A DNA stretch of 64,000 bases. It comes from Aegicerativicinus sediminis (lineage in GTDB: Bacteria > Bacteroidota > Bacteroidia > Flavobacteriales > Flavobacteriaceae). How positions within the stretch are numbered: position 1 is the first letter of the stretch; each line of letters starts with the position of its first letter. Below are positions 7,817-16,479 of this stretch, piece by piece. The notes beneath the pieces are model-generated. The model was not told the origin of the DNA. It ran no database searches and was given only the letters and a program-made list of their open reading frames with translations. Location of the stretch: NCBI RefSeq assembly GCF_015476115.1, contig NZ_CP064295.1:3342001-3406000 (forward strand), given 5' to 3'. A program made the translations under genes and the position numbers.

Positions 7817-10204
7817 TCAGCTATATCGACGTCTTCTAAGATAGTTAAATACAAAGCCAAAAAGGCCCAATATTATCAATGGTAGCCCAATATTTAAAAA
7901 TTGCCATTTGGTTCGCTCCTCTGCTACTTTTTGGTTGTCTAAAAAAGGTATTACAATTTCTTTGGTACGAATGTTAATTAACCCATCGTCATCCAATAAA
8001 TAGTTTACCGCATTTAATAAAAATTCTTTGTTCCCGAAAAGTTGCCCAGTCCATCTATCGAATCCTAACTGCTGAGGCTTTCCGTTGACAACTTCATTTT
8101 TTATGACATCACCATCAGAGATTACCATCATTTTAGTTGGAATACTTTCGTTTTTAAACTCTGAAGATTTATATGGCAGAATCCTATTATTATAAACTGA
8201 AGTAAATGTTCCTTCCAATAAAATGGCAAGATTTTGCGGACCCTTAACGAATTGTGCAGGATCTGCTTCTTCCTTAACAATGTCTAATGTAACCGTCGAC
8301 GGTACACCTTGTAAACCACTTAAATCGGAACTTTTTAAAAGTATGGTTTTTGCGACGGCATTCTTCAATGTATCAATCGGACTTGCGAAGTCAAACCTAA
8401 TCCTATTAAGGTTGGTGGTGATAGGGTGAGCTGGATTACTGGCAGCCAAGGGATCGTAAGGCCATTGAAGAGGTTGGAATTGCGCATCACTACCATCCCC
8501 CATCGCCAGCGTTATAGGGGCAGAATACATGTCCTTAACAATCTCTGGATTTATCCGTACACCATATTTAAAGAAAAAGTCATTGAGGTTTAAATCACGC
8601 ATTATTGCAATGGCAGTTCCAGATTCATTATATAAGGAGTCTTTGTCAATAATTATCGACTCCGTTAGCCATAAACTTTTACCTCCATTCATGGTAAATT
8701 GGTCTAAAACTTGTTTCTCCTCTTCAGTAAACATTTCTGTGGGTTTGGCGGAGATTATTAAATCAAAATCTTGCAATTGACTTAAAACTCTATCTGGATT
8801 ATTTTGAACGCTATCTAGAGTAAATGGAGCAATATTGTAATGCTCTCTAATGGAACTTAAAAAATCCGTTAAATAAATATCTTTTAGCTGTCCGTTACCT
8901 TTAAGAATTGCAATTTTTTTAGTCCTTTCGCTTATTAGTTTTTTGAAACCATCTGCAAACGCATATTCTAAATGCTGAATTGAATTAGAAACGAGTTCTT
9001 CTTGCCCTGCTCCAATCTTGTTTTTAAGCAAAGGAATTTTTACGGTATTAGCATTATAACTTGCCAATGCCCAAGGAAACATTAATTCTTGGGAGGATTT
9101 CCCATTTTCTTGTACACTTATTTGCATGGGTTGCATGCCTCGTTTCACAAGGTTTTCGATATTACTTTCCCTTGTTGATACATCCTCCAGGGGATCTATA
9201 AAATTGAAAATAATATCGCGATTGTATAGATTGAATTCTTCAAGCAATTGCTTGGTTTCATTTTTGAGTTTTCTAAATCCTGAAGGAAAATCACCTTCAA
9301 GAAAAACATCAATAACTAAAGGTGATTCTATCTCTTTAACAATGTTTCTTGTTGCGGTCGAAATTGTATATCGCTTATCCTTTGTAAGATCGTAACGAGC
9401 ATATAAAAAAGTTCCTATTAAGTAATTCAAAATTAAAAGTCCTATTAAAACCACACTGATTTTCAAATAGTCCTTCTTTTGAATTCGCCTATTGCGAACC
9501 ATTGGTACGGTGAGTAAAACAAAAAAAGTTGTTATACTTAAAAAATAGATAAAATCATTTATGTCTAATACACCGCGACTAATACTAGAGTAGTGGTAGT
9601 CCATGCCTAAGGATTCGGGATGGAAATTCCCCAGAATGTTATATTCAGACAAACCTTCAAAACCATAATACATAAAAAAGCATAAGAATACACCAATTAC
9701 AAAGGCTACAATCTGGTTGTCGGTTATAGAGCTGCTGAAAACACCAATTGATGTATATGCTGCAGCAATAAAAACCAAGCCAAAATAAGAACCGATAATA
9801 CTACCTGTATCTAAGTTTCCAATTGGATTTCCTAATTGGTATACACTATATACATATATAAATGTTGGTAATAAAGCTAGCAGGATCAATAAAAAGTATC
9901 CAAAAAACTTACCGAGTACTATTTTAATTACCGATACTGGTTTGGTTAATAAAATTTCAAGTGTCCCTTGCTTTTTTTCGTCGGCGAAACTTCTCATTGT
10001 AATAGCTGGAACCAGAAAAATGAAAATCCAAGGTGCCAAAGTGAAAAAGGACGAAAGGTCTGCAAACCCATTGTCTAATATGTTCATTTCACCCTTAAAT
10101 ACCCAAATTGCTAAACCAGTTAATAAAAGAAAAATGGCTATGACCAAATACCCAATAGGTGAGGCAAAAAAAGATCGGATTTCTTTTTTAAGTATTGCGA
10201 ACAT
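7817..10204 (-). CDS. gldFG: Fused GldF-GldG: gliding-motility ABC transporter permease plus GldG
   Basis: 795 residues in one uninterrupted frame. Residues ~1-241 are GldF: an N-terminal MFAILKKEIRSFFASPIGYL, six hydrophobic segments and the ABC-2 permease signature RSFADEKKQGTLEILLTKPV. From ~245 the protein becomes GldG: a membrane anchor (ISVVLIGLLILNYLIGTFLYARYDL), a long extracytoplasmic region including ISAKPTEMFTEEEKQVLDQF, and a C-terminal transmembrane helix before RRRR. In Flavobacterium johnsoniae GldF and GldG are separate proteins that act with the ATPase GldA in gliding; 241 plus ~554 residues equals the length here, so this is a head-to-tail fusion. GldA is not in the window. 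The gene follows the SAM hydrolase and monooxygenase genes at 30 bp and precedes dnaN. Confidence 0.93.
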   Translation of the reverse strand: MFAILKKEIRSFFASPIGYLVIAIFLLLTGLAIWVFKGEMNILDNGFADLSSFFTLAPWIFIFLVPAITMRSFADEKKQGTLEILLTKPVSVIKIVLGKFFGYFLLILLALLPTFIYVYSVYQLGNPIGNLDTGSIIGSYFGLVFIAAAYTSIGVFSSSITDNQIVAFVIGVFLCFFMYYGFEGLSEYNILGNFHPESLGMDYHYSSISRGVLDINDFIYFLSITTFFVLLTVPMVRNRRIQKKDYLKISVVLIGLLILNYLIGTFLYARYDLTKDKRYTISTATRNIVKEIESPLVIDVFLEGDFPSGFRKLKNETKQLLEEFNLYNRDIIFNFIDPLEDVSTRESNIENLVKRGMQPMQISVQENGKSSQELMFPWALASYNANTVKIPLLKNKIGAGQEELVSNSIQHLEYAFADGFKKLISERTKKIAILKGNGQLKDIYLTDFLSSIREHYNIAPFTLDSVQNNPDRVLSQLQDFDLIISAKPTEMFTEEEKQVLDQFTMNGGKSLWLTESIIIDKDSLYNESGTAIAIMRDLNLNDFFFKYGVRINPEIVKDMYSAPITLAMGDGSDAQFQPLQWPYDPLAASNPAHPITTNLNRIRFDFASPIDTLKNAVAKTILLKSSDLSGLQGVPSTVTLDIVKEEADPAQFVKGPQNLAILLEGTFTSVYNNRILPYKSSEFKNESIPTKMMVISDGDVIKNEVVNGKPQQLGFDRWTGQLFGNKEFLLNAVNYLLDDDGLINIRTKEIVIPFLDNQKVAEERTKWQFLNIGLPLIILGLFGFVFNYLRRRRYS

Positions 10205-10234
10205 AGTTCTATCTAACGTTTTAAGATCAGTTTG

Positions 10235-10534
10235 CTAAGATAAACTTTCATGTTTAATAACACTCCATGCTTCAGGTTTATCGCTAAATAAGGGTTTAGT
10301 GATTGTCCAAACAGACCTAAATAATTCAGAATTACGATACGTTTCAAGGTCTTCTTCTTCAGTCCAATAACTATAAGTAAAAAAAATAGTTGGGTCGTTT
10401 AAATCTCTATATAATTCCAAAAATTTGCAACCTGGAAAATTTCGTATTTGATATTTGTGCAAATTAAAATCGGTCAAAAATTGTTCTACCATTTTCTCTT
10501 GAAACTTCATTTTTACAATCCTAACTAACATCAC
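10235..10534 (-). CDS. Antibiotic biosynthesis monooxygenase (ABM) family protein
   Basis: 99 residues with the dimeric alpha/beta-barrel ABM pattern: MMLVRIVKMKFQEKMVEQFL, PGCKFLELYRDLNDPTIFFTYSYWTEEEDLETYRNSE, and a C-terminal strand. Family members include cofactor-free quinol oxygenases and heme-degrading or stress proteins; nothing here fixes the substrate. Its start is immediately next to the stop of the SAM hydrolase gene (10534/10535), so the two are almost certainly translated from one mRNA, with gldFG 30 bp further on. Confidence 0.82.
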   Translation of the reverse strand: MMLVRIVKMKFQEKMVEQFLTDFNLHKYQIRNFPGCKFLELYRDLNDPTIFFTYSYWTEEEDLETYRNSELFRSVWTITKPLFSDKPEAWSVIKHESLS

Positions 10535-11368
10535 CTATTTTTGAAAGTTAATAGTAACAGTATCTCTTATTTTAAGCCCCATTAAAGTTGAAGCCCCACC
10601 AGTAGTGGTTGGATTGCCTTTATAAATAGCAATTTCTAAATACCCCGCTGAATTAAACACAATTATTTCCTTTCCATCAACATGCCGTTTGTCCTCTGGC
10701 AAATCAAAATTAATAACATCACTATACCTATTATAAATAGTTTTGAATTTATAGCTCCTAGCAGAGATTTCAAAAGGTCTCGTTTTTTGGATTGTTTCAA
10801 AAAACTTCCTAGAAATATTGGTGACCACATTGCCGTAATTGTCTATGTAAATAACCGTACCTATAATTTGGTTTTTTTCATCATTCACAAAAGGTTCAAG
10901 ATTCTTGATAGGTTTTATATGTGTGATTTGTTTACCGATTACCTCCAGTGTTCCTCCTCTGGCAATATGACAAGCGACCTTAACAAACACATCTAAAACT
11001 GGAAAACTTGTTTCGATTCGATCATGGATGTTGATTTCAACAATTTTTGAAGGAACAATATTGGCACATATCATGCTCATAATACCATTGTTAGCACAGA
11101 TAAAATAGTGTTCATCCAGATAAAGAGCGATGTGTTTATTCTCTTTGCTCAACTCCGCATCTATACCAATAACATGAATTGAACCCTTCGGAAAACTTTT
11201 GTAAGCATTCTGAATTATATACGCAGCTTCTGGAACATTGAACGGGGAAACTAAATGGGTGATATCAACAATTTTTGCGTCTTCAAGCTCGCTGTATATT
11301 GCTCCTTTCACAGCGCCGACAAAGTGATCTTTCTCGCCAAAATCAGTAGTTAGAGTGATAATCGCCAT
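10535..11368 (-). CDS. S-adenosyl-L-methionine hydrolase (adenosine-forming), SAM_HAT/DUF62 family
   Basis: 277 residues. The N-terminal TLTTDFGEKDHFVGAVKGAI carries the conserved Asp residues of the family, followed by IVDITHLVSPFNVPEAAYII, the FICANNGIMS segment, and in the C-terminal barrel YIDNYGNVVTNIS. Characterised relatives hydrolyse SAM to adenosine and methionine; the fluorinases and chlorinases of this fold have extra loops not seen here. It is the first gene of a minus-strand run SAM hydrolase - ABM - gldFG, divergent from phoH across a 208-bp gap. Confidence 0.9.
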   Translation of the reverse strand: MAIITLTTDFGEKDHFVGAVKGAIYSELEDAKIVDITHLVSPFNVPEAAYIIQNAYKSFPKGSIHVIGIDAELSKENKHIALYLDEHYFICANNGIMSMICANIVPSKIVEINIHDRIETSFPVLDVFVKVACHIARGGTLEVIGKQITHIKPIKNLEPFVNDEKNQIIGTVIYIDNYGNVVTNISRKFFETIQKTRPFEISARSYKFKTIYNRYSDVINFDLPEDKRHVDGKEIIVFNSAGYLEIAIYKGNPTTTGGASTLMGLKIRDTVTINFQK

Positions 11369-11483
11369 GTAAGATCGGTCAAAAAATTTATCAGTTGGTT
11401 ATCAAAATTTGATGGGCCATATTCTGTTAAAAAAATGTTGGATATTAATTCAAATCGCCAACGGTCTATTAATTTTTTTCCTT

Positions 11484-11491
11484 TAGATTTG
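11484..11491 (+). promoter_or_regulatory. -7 promoter element for phoH
   Basis: TAGATTTG fits TAnnTTTG. It lies in the 208-bp divergent gap, about 85 bp before the phoH TTG start, implying a leader of roughly 80 nt. Confidence 0.45.
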
Positions 11492-11576
11492 TAACTAAAG
11501 GGTTAAAAAACCTGCCCTTAATTTAACGACAAAACTAATAAATCTAAACTGAACATTGCACTAAATCCTGTCGCTT

Positions 11577-12527
11577 TTGAATGAACTCGTAATTGAATTG
11601 ATGGAGATTGCTCCAAAGGAATTTTTCGGTGACCATAATGTCAATATCGAACTTCTTAAAAAATACTTTCCTAAAATTAAAATAGTCGCTAGAGGCAATA
11701 AAATTAAGGCCTACGGAGATGAGGACCAACTAGAGGAGTTTGATCGTCGTCTAGAAATGTTGATGGAGCATTATGCTAAATACAACAAATTGGATGAAAA
11801 TATGATTGAAAGGGTATTGATGAGTCATAGCAAAGATGATTATTCTACCGACTCTCAGTACAATGAACCTATTCTTCATGGTGTAAACGGTAAAATAATT
11901 AAGGCAGAAACCCTTAACCAACGTAAGTTGGTGGAATCTATGAGCAAAAATGATATGGTTTTTGCGATTGGTCCAGCTGGTACTGGTAAAACATATACTG
12001 GCGTTGCACTGGCGGTTAAGGCTTTAAAAAATAAAGAAGTAAAGCGGATAATTCTAACACGTCCTGCAGTAGAGGCAGGAGAAAATCTTGGGTTTCTTCC
12101 TGGAGATTTGAAAGAAAAGTTAGATCCGTATATGCAACCTCTTTATGATGGTTTAAGAGATATGATTCCACCTGAGAAATTAGCGAGTTTCATTGAAAAT
12201 GGGACTGTGCAGATTGCTCCTCTCGCATTTATGCGAGGTCGTACCTTGGATAATGCCTTTGTTATCTTAGATGAAGGTCAAAATACGACGCATGCTCAGA
12301 TGAAAATGTTTTTAACCAGGATGGGAAGGAATGCTAAATTCTTAATTACGGGAGATCCTGGTCAAATAGATTTGCCTCGAAGGGTAATATCGGGCTTAAA
12401 AGAAGCTTTGTTGATATTGAAAGACGTTGAAGGAGTTGGCATGGTCTATTTAGATGATAAGGATGTAATTCGCCATAAATTGGTTAAAAAAGTAATTGCA
12501 GCTTATAATGGTATAGAACATGATTAA
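11577..12527 (+). CDS. phoH: PhoH family ATPase
   Basis: 316 residues from a TTG start. The sequence from there (NELVIELMEIAPKEFFG) begins as the family does, and there is no in-frame ATG upstream of the conserved part. The P-loop ATPase domain has Walker A GPAGTGKT (~133-140) and Walker B FVILDEGQNTT; the N-terminal KH-like part contains VARGNKIKAYGDEDQLEEFDRR. PhoH/YbeZ-type proteins are ATPases linked to RNA metabolism and ribosome maturation. It is 46 bp upstream of purC. Confidence 0.95.
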   Translation: MNELVIELMEIAPKEFFGDHNVNIELLKKYFPKIKIVARGNKIKAYGDEDQLEEFDRRLEMLMEHYAKYNKLDENMIERVLMSHSKDDYSTDSQYNEPILHGVNGKIIKAETLNQRKLVESMSKNDMVFAIGPAGTGKTYTGVALAVKALKNKEVKRIILTRPAVEAGENLGFLPGDLKEKLDPYMQPLYDGLRDMIPPEKLASFIENGTVQIAPLAFMRGRTLDNAFVILDEGQNTTHAQMKMFLTRMGRNAKFLITGDPGQIDLPRRVISGLKEALLILKDVEGVGMVYLDDKDVIRHKLVKKVIAAYNGIEHD

Positions 12528-12573
12528 ATTTGCAGAATTATAGCAGGAATTTCTAAATATTTAATTTTTTCAA

Positions 12574-13530
12574 ATGTCTCATAATACCATTACTTCCACA
12601 GATTTTAAGTTTCCGGGACAAACTGGAGTGTATAAAGGCAAAGTGAGGGATGTTTATGCCGTCGCAGATAATTTACTTGTGATGATTGCAAGCGATCGGT
12701 TAAGTGCTTTTGATGTGGTTATGCCAAAGGGTATTCCATACAAGGGACAAATCCTTAATCAAATTGCAACAAAAATGATGAAGGATACTGAAGATTTGGT
12801 GCCAAATTGGTTAGAAGCGACTCCTGACCCAAATGTTGCCATAGGCGAAAAATGTGAGCCATTTAAAGTAGAAATGGTTATAAGGGGCTATTTGGCTGGA
12901 CACGCCGCAAGGGAATATAAGTCAGGCAAACGTATGTTGTGTGGGGTTTCTATGCCGGAAGGAATGAAGGAAAACGATAAATTTCCAGAACCTATAATAA
13001 CTCCAGCAACCAAAGCCGAACATGGCTTGCATGATGAAGATATAAGTAGGGAAGATATCTTGTCTAAAGGAATTGTATCCGCTGAGGATTATTCCATATT
13101 GGAAGATTATACCAGAAAATTATTTCAGAGAGGAACAGAATTAGCTGAAGAGCGTGGATTAATTTTGGTAGATACCAAGTATGAATTCGGTAAAACCGAT
13201 TCTGGTAAAATTGTTTTAATCGACGAAATACATACACCCGATTCTTCTCGTTATTTTTATAAATCTGGTTATGAAGAACGGCAGGTAAGGGGAGAAGCCC
13301 AGAAACAACTAAGTAAAGAATTTGTGAGGCAATGGCTTATCTCAAATGGCTTTCAGGGTCTAGAAGGTCAAGTTTTGCCGGAAATGAGCGATGAATATAT
13401 CGAAACTGTAAGTGATAGATATATTGAATTGTATGAAAATATTACCGGGGAAAAGTTTGTCAAAGCTGATGTTTCCAATATTTCTAAAAGGATAGAAGCA
13501 AATGTCTTGGCTTATCTTCAAGCTAGATAA
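12574..13530 (+). CDS. purC: Phosphoribosylaminoimidazole-succinocarboxamide synthase (SAICAR synthase)
   Basis: 318 residues. The enzyme joins CAIR and aspartate with ATP in purine synthesis. Visible motifs are GKVRDVYAV near the N terminus, [50 protein letters not shown] and [14 protein letters not shown]. The length fits the longer, eukaryote-like type rather than the ~237-residue E. coli type. It lies between phoH and a PaiB-like gene on the same strand. Confidence 0.97.
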   Translation: MSHNTITSTDFKFPGQTGVYKGKVRDVYAVADNLLVMIASDRLSAFDVVMPKGIPYKGQILNQIATKMMKDTEDLVPNWLEATPDPNVAIGEKCEPFKVEMVIRGYLAGHAAREYKSGKRMLCGVSMPEGMKENDKFPEPIITPATKAEHGLHDEDISREDILSKGIVSAEDYSILEDYTRKLFQRGTELAEERGLILVDTKYEFGKTDSGKIVLIDEIHTPDSSRYFYKSGYEERQVRGEAQKQLSKEFVRQWLISNGFQGLEGQVLPEMSDEYIETVSDRYIELYENITGEKFVKADVSNISKRIEANVLAYLQAR

Positions 13531-13553
13531 AAACCTTTTAAAGCTTATTCAAA

Positions 13554-14198
13554 ATGTATGATTTGCCGCATTTCAAAGATTTAGACGAAAAGCGTGTTTT
13601 TGAATTTATTGCAGATCATCCCTTCGCCTTAATAACAGGTTCCGATTCGGCAGGTATTCCTTTTGCCACCCAAATTCCGGTGTTTTTAGAACATGAAAAT
13701 GAGAAAATGTATCTAAGAGGGCATATGATGAAAAATAATGATCACCATAAAGCTTTTTCAGAGAATCCGAACACTTTAGTGGTGTTTAGTTCACCTCATT
13801 CATATGTTAGTGCAACTTGGTACGATAATCCACACCAAGCTTCAACTTGGAATTATATGAGTGTACACGCAAAGGGCTTGATTAAGTTTTTAGATGATAT
13901 TCATTTAATAAGCATATTAGAAAAAACCACCCTTCATTTCGAAGATGGAAACGATCGTTCTAGCACTTATTTTCATAACCTTTCAGAAAAATACACAAAA
14001 CCATTAATGCGTGCCATCGTAGCTTTTGAAATTGAAATTGAAACGATGGAACATGTTTTTAAACTGAGTCAGAATAAAAATGAGGCGTCTTACCTTAATA
14101 TCATTGAAAAATTAGAAAGTCGAAATTCATCTTCCCAATTTATAGCGGATGAAATGAAAAAGAGATATTCTGAATTATTTGGTAAAGAAAAATTTTAA
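13554..14198 (+). CDS. FMN-binding negative transcriptional regulator, PaiB family
   Basis: 214 residues with the split-barrel flavin-binding fold of PaiB-like proteins: a start of MYDLPHFKDLDEKRVFEFI, HPFALITGSDSAGIPFATQIPV, HMMKNNDHHKAF and YVSATWYDNPHQASTWNYMSVHAKG. In Bacillus PaiB affects sporulation and protease genes; in this organism the role is unknown, and an FMN-dependent enzymatic role is also possible. It lies 23 bp after purC. Its 3' end overlaps the convergent DinB-like gene by 4 bp. Confidence 0.87.
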   Translation: MYDLPHFKDLDEKRVFEFIADHPFALITGSDSAGIPFATQIPVFLEHENEKMYLRGHMMKNNDHHKAFSENPNTLVVFSSPHSYVSATWYDNPHQASTWNYMSVHAKGLIKFLDDIHLISILEKTTLHFEDGNDRSSTYFHNLSEKYTKPLMRAIVAFEIEIETMEHVFKLSQNKNEASYLNIIEKLESRNSSSQFIADEMKKRYSELFGKEKF

Positions 14199-14725
14199 GA
14201 CCAATTTTCCCTTTTAATCAATTCAGTTACATGCGCAAGGTGGTGTTGACAATGCCAAGCATATAATGCAATTGCAATTTCGAGATTCATCGCTCCACCA
14301 AAACCTGGATGAATAAATTCTGTTTTTAAATCCTTAGGCGTAAACGATTTCAGTAGTGCCGTCCAACGAAGATGAAGGGCTTCCAATAATTGTAATGAAA
14401 CTGACACGGGTAGTTGGTAATCCACTAATTTCGCCCATTCGCCTTCTTCATAAGTTTTAATAGTAGGTCGATCTTCAGTCAGGGCCAATTTAAATCTACA
14501 AATCGAATTTAAATGACTGTCAGCGCAATGATGAACAAGTTGTCTAACCGACCACCCTTCAGGGCGGTAAGGTTGATCAATTCTGCTATCGCCAACCACA
14601 AGAACAGCCTCCTTCAGTTTTTGGGGAAATTCTGAAATCACTTCAATATTCTTTAAAGTCTGTTCGTAGTTTACTTGCGTTGGCAATTCAAATTTTCCAA
14701 TAGGATATTTTAATTGTTCTAACAT
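14195..14725 (-). CDS. DinB-like / YfiT family putative metal-dependent transferase
   Basis: 176 residues with a four-helix DinB-fold pattern. The three metal-ligand histidines of YfiT-type proteins are visible: LVHHCADSHLNS (~65-76) and the C-terminal AWHCQHHLAHV. Relatives include bacillithiol and other thiol S-transferases; the true cofactor here is unknown. The N-terminal LKYPIGKF and WSVRQLVHHCADSH are typical of the subfamily. It is convergent with the PaiB-like gene, with a 4-bp 3' overlap. Confidence 0.85.
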   Translation of the reverse strand: MLEQLKYPIGKFELPTQVNYEQTLKNIEVISEFPQKLKEAVLVVGDSRIDQPYRPEGWSVRQLVHHCADSHLNSICRFKLALTEDRPTIKTYEEGEWAKLVDYQLPVSVSLQLLEALHLRWTALLKSFTPKDLKTEFIHPGFGGAMNLEIAIALYAWHCQHHLAHVTELIKRENWS

Positions 14726-14788
14726 CTCATTTTTAATAGGCTAACTAAAATACTAAAGAAAGCCTAAAGCTCAATACTTATATATTAA

Positions 14789-16207
14789 ATGAACTTTTAT
14801 ATATTAGCTACTACACTTAAAATTTTCATGCAACAATTAGACTACTGGCTTTCCGAATTTGCCTCTTTCGTATGGGGTTTACCGTTATTGATAATTCTTA
14901 TGGGAGGTGGGTTGTACCTCCTTATTCTTTCAAAATTTTTACCCTTTCGGTATTTCGGTCATGCCGTAAATGTTCTTAGAGGAAAGTATGATGACCCTAA
15001 TGATCCTGGTCAAATCAGCCACTTTCAGGCCTTAAGTACTGCATTGGCTTCTACTATTGGTATGGGTAATGTTGCAGGAGTTGCGGTGGCAATTGCTATT
15101 GGTGGACCAGGAGCTATTTTTTGGATGTGGATTAGTGCTATAGTTGGTATGTGTACCAAATTTTTCACCTGTACCTTGGCAATACTTTACAGAGGTAAAG
15201 ATTCTGAAGGTGAATTACAGGGTGGTCCTATGTATGTAATTCGAGAGGGGTTGGGTAAAGCTTGGCAACCTTTAGCTCTAATGTTTAGTTTATGTGGAAT
15301 GATAGGAGCATTGCCTGTATTCAACGTAAATCAATTAACACAAGCGATAAACGACATTATTTTGGTTCCCCAAGGTTTAGATTTTGGTTTTAAATCTGAC
15401 CTAGTCATAGGAATTGTACTGGCAATGATTACTTCCTTCGTAATTTTAGGTGGGCTGTCTAGAATTAGTAAGACTGCTTCAAAATTAGTACCCTTCATGG
15501 TTGTACTTTATTTTGGATCTGTCCTGATCATATTAGGTATTAATTACAATGTTGTACCCCATTATTTTACCTTGATTTTCACAGATGCATTTGACGCAGG
15601 TAATTTTAAAGGTGATGCCTTTTTAGGTGGAATGGTAGGAGGATTAATGCTATTAGGTATTAGAAGAGGAGCTTTTTCAAATGAAGCAGGTATTGGTACG
15701 GCACCTTTAGCTCATGGGGCGGCTAAAACCGATGAACCTATCAGGGAAGGATTGGTAGCTATGATGGGGCCTGCCATTGATACTTTGGTGGTTTGTACTC
15801 TTACAGCCCTTGCTATTTTGGTTACAAATGTATGGGAAGTAACTGATAACAATGGGGTAAGTTTAACAGCATCTGCTTTTCAGAATGCAATGCCTGGGTT
15901 TGGTAAATACCTATTGATGTTATGTGTGGCCGTGTTCAGTATTTCCTCTTTATTTTCCTATTCGTATTATGGAACTAAATGCATGGCCTACGTCTTTGGA
16001 GTAAAAAATGCAAAATATTATAACTATCTGTATATTTTAAGTATTGTAATTGGAGCAACTACCACCTTGAGTATCGTTATTAATTTGGTAGATGGTGTGT
16101 TTGCTTTAATGGCAATTCCTACAATGCTTTCTACTTTTATTTTGGCGCCGAGGGTTGTAAAAGAATTCAAAAACTATATACATAGATTAAGAAACAATAC
16201 AGTTTAA
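14789..16207 (+). CDS. Alanine/glycine:cation symporter family (AGCS) protein
   Basis: 472 residues as annotated from 14789; the in-frame ATG at 14828 (MQQLDYWLSEFASFVWGLP) is a likely alternative and gives the family's usual N terminus. About 10-11 transmembrane helices. AGCS motifs: HFQALSTALASTIGMGNVAGVAVAIAIGGPGA, GGPMYVIREGLG and RRGAFSNEAGIGTAPLAHGAAKTDEP. The family imports alanine or glycine with Na+ or H+. It opens a plus-strand run with the two-subunit sodium symporter 14 bp downstream. Confidence 0.93.
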   Translation: MNFYILATTLKIFMQQLDYWLSEFASFVWGLPLLIILMGGGLYLLILSKFLPFRYFGHAVNVLRGKYDDPNDPGQISHFQALSTALASTIGMGNVAGVAVAIAIGGPGAIFWMWISAIVGMCTKFFTCTLAILYRGKDSEGELQGGPMYVIREGLGKAWQPLALMFSLCGMIGALPVFNVNQLTQAINDIILVPQGLDFGFKSDLVIGIVLAMITSFVILGGLSRISKTASKLVPFMVVLYFGSVLIILGINYNVVPHYFTLIFTDAFDAGNFKGDAFLGGMVGGLMLLGIRRGAFSNEAGIGTAPLAHGAAKTDEPIREGLVAMMGPAIDTLVVCTLTALAILVTNVWEVTDNNGVSLTASAFQNAMPGFGKYLLMLCVAVFSISSLFSYSYYGTKCMAYVFGVKNAKYYNYLYILSIVIGATTTLSIVINLVDGVFALMAIPTMLSTFILAPRVVKEFKNYIHRLRNNTV

Positions 16208-16221
16208 AATTTTCAATTATA

Positions 16222-16479
16222 ATGGATAAACACGAGAAATGCCATCGCTATTGGAAACGTAATATACGCTATGTTATGGTGTTGTTATTGATTTGGTTTG
16301 CAGCTTCTTACGGTGCTTCAATTATATTTAAAGATGAACTAAATGAGATTCAAATTGCGGGCTTTAAATTAGGCTTTTGGTTTGCCCAACAAGGCTCTAT
16401 GTATGTGTTTGTCATTTTGATTTTTGTATACGTTTGGTTAATGAATCGTCTAGATAAAGAATTTGGTTATGATAAGTGA
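16222..16479 (+). CDS. DUF4212 protein: small subunit of a sodium/solute symporter
   Basis: 85 residues, two transmembrane helices (~17-35 and ~55-75) with the typical CHRYWKRNIRYV start and WFAQQGSMYVFVILIFVYVWLMNRLDKEFG end. This family (TIGR03647) is the small partner of the VC_2705-type sodium:solute symporter, whose gene overlaps its 3' end. It is probably needed for assembly or function of that transporter. Confidence 0.9.
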   Translation: MDKHEKCHRYWKRNIRYVMVLLLIWFAASYGASIIFKDELNEIQIAGFKLGFWFAQQGSMYVFVILIFVYVWLMNRLDKEFGYDK

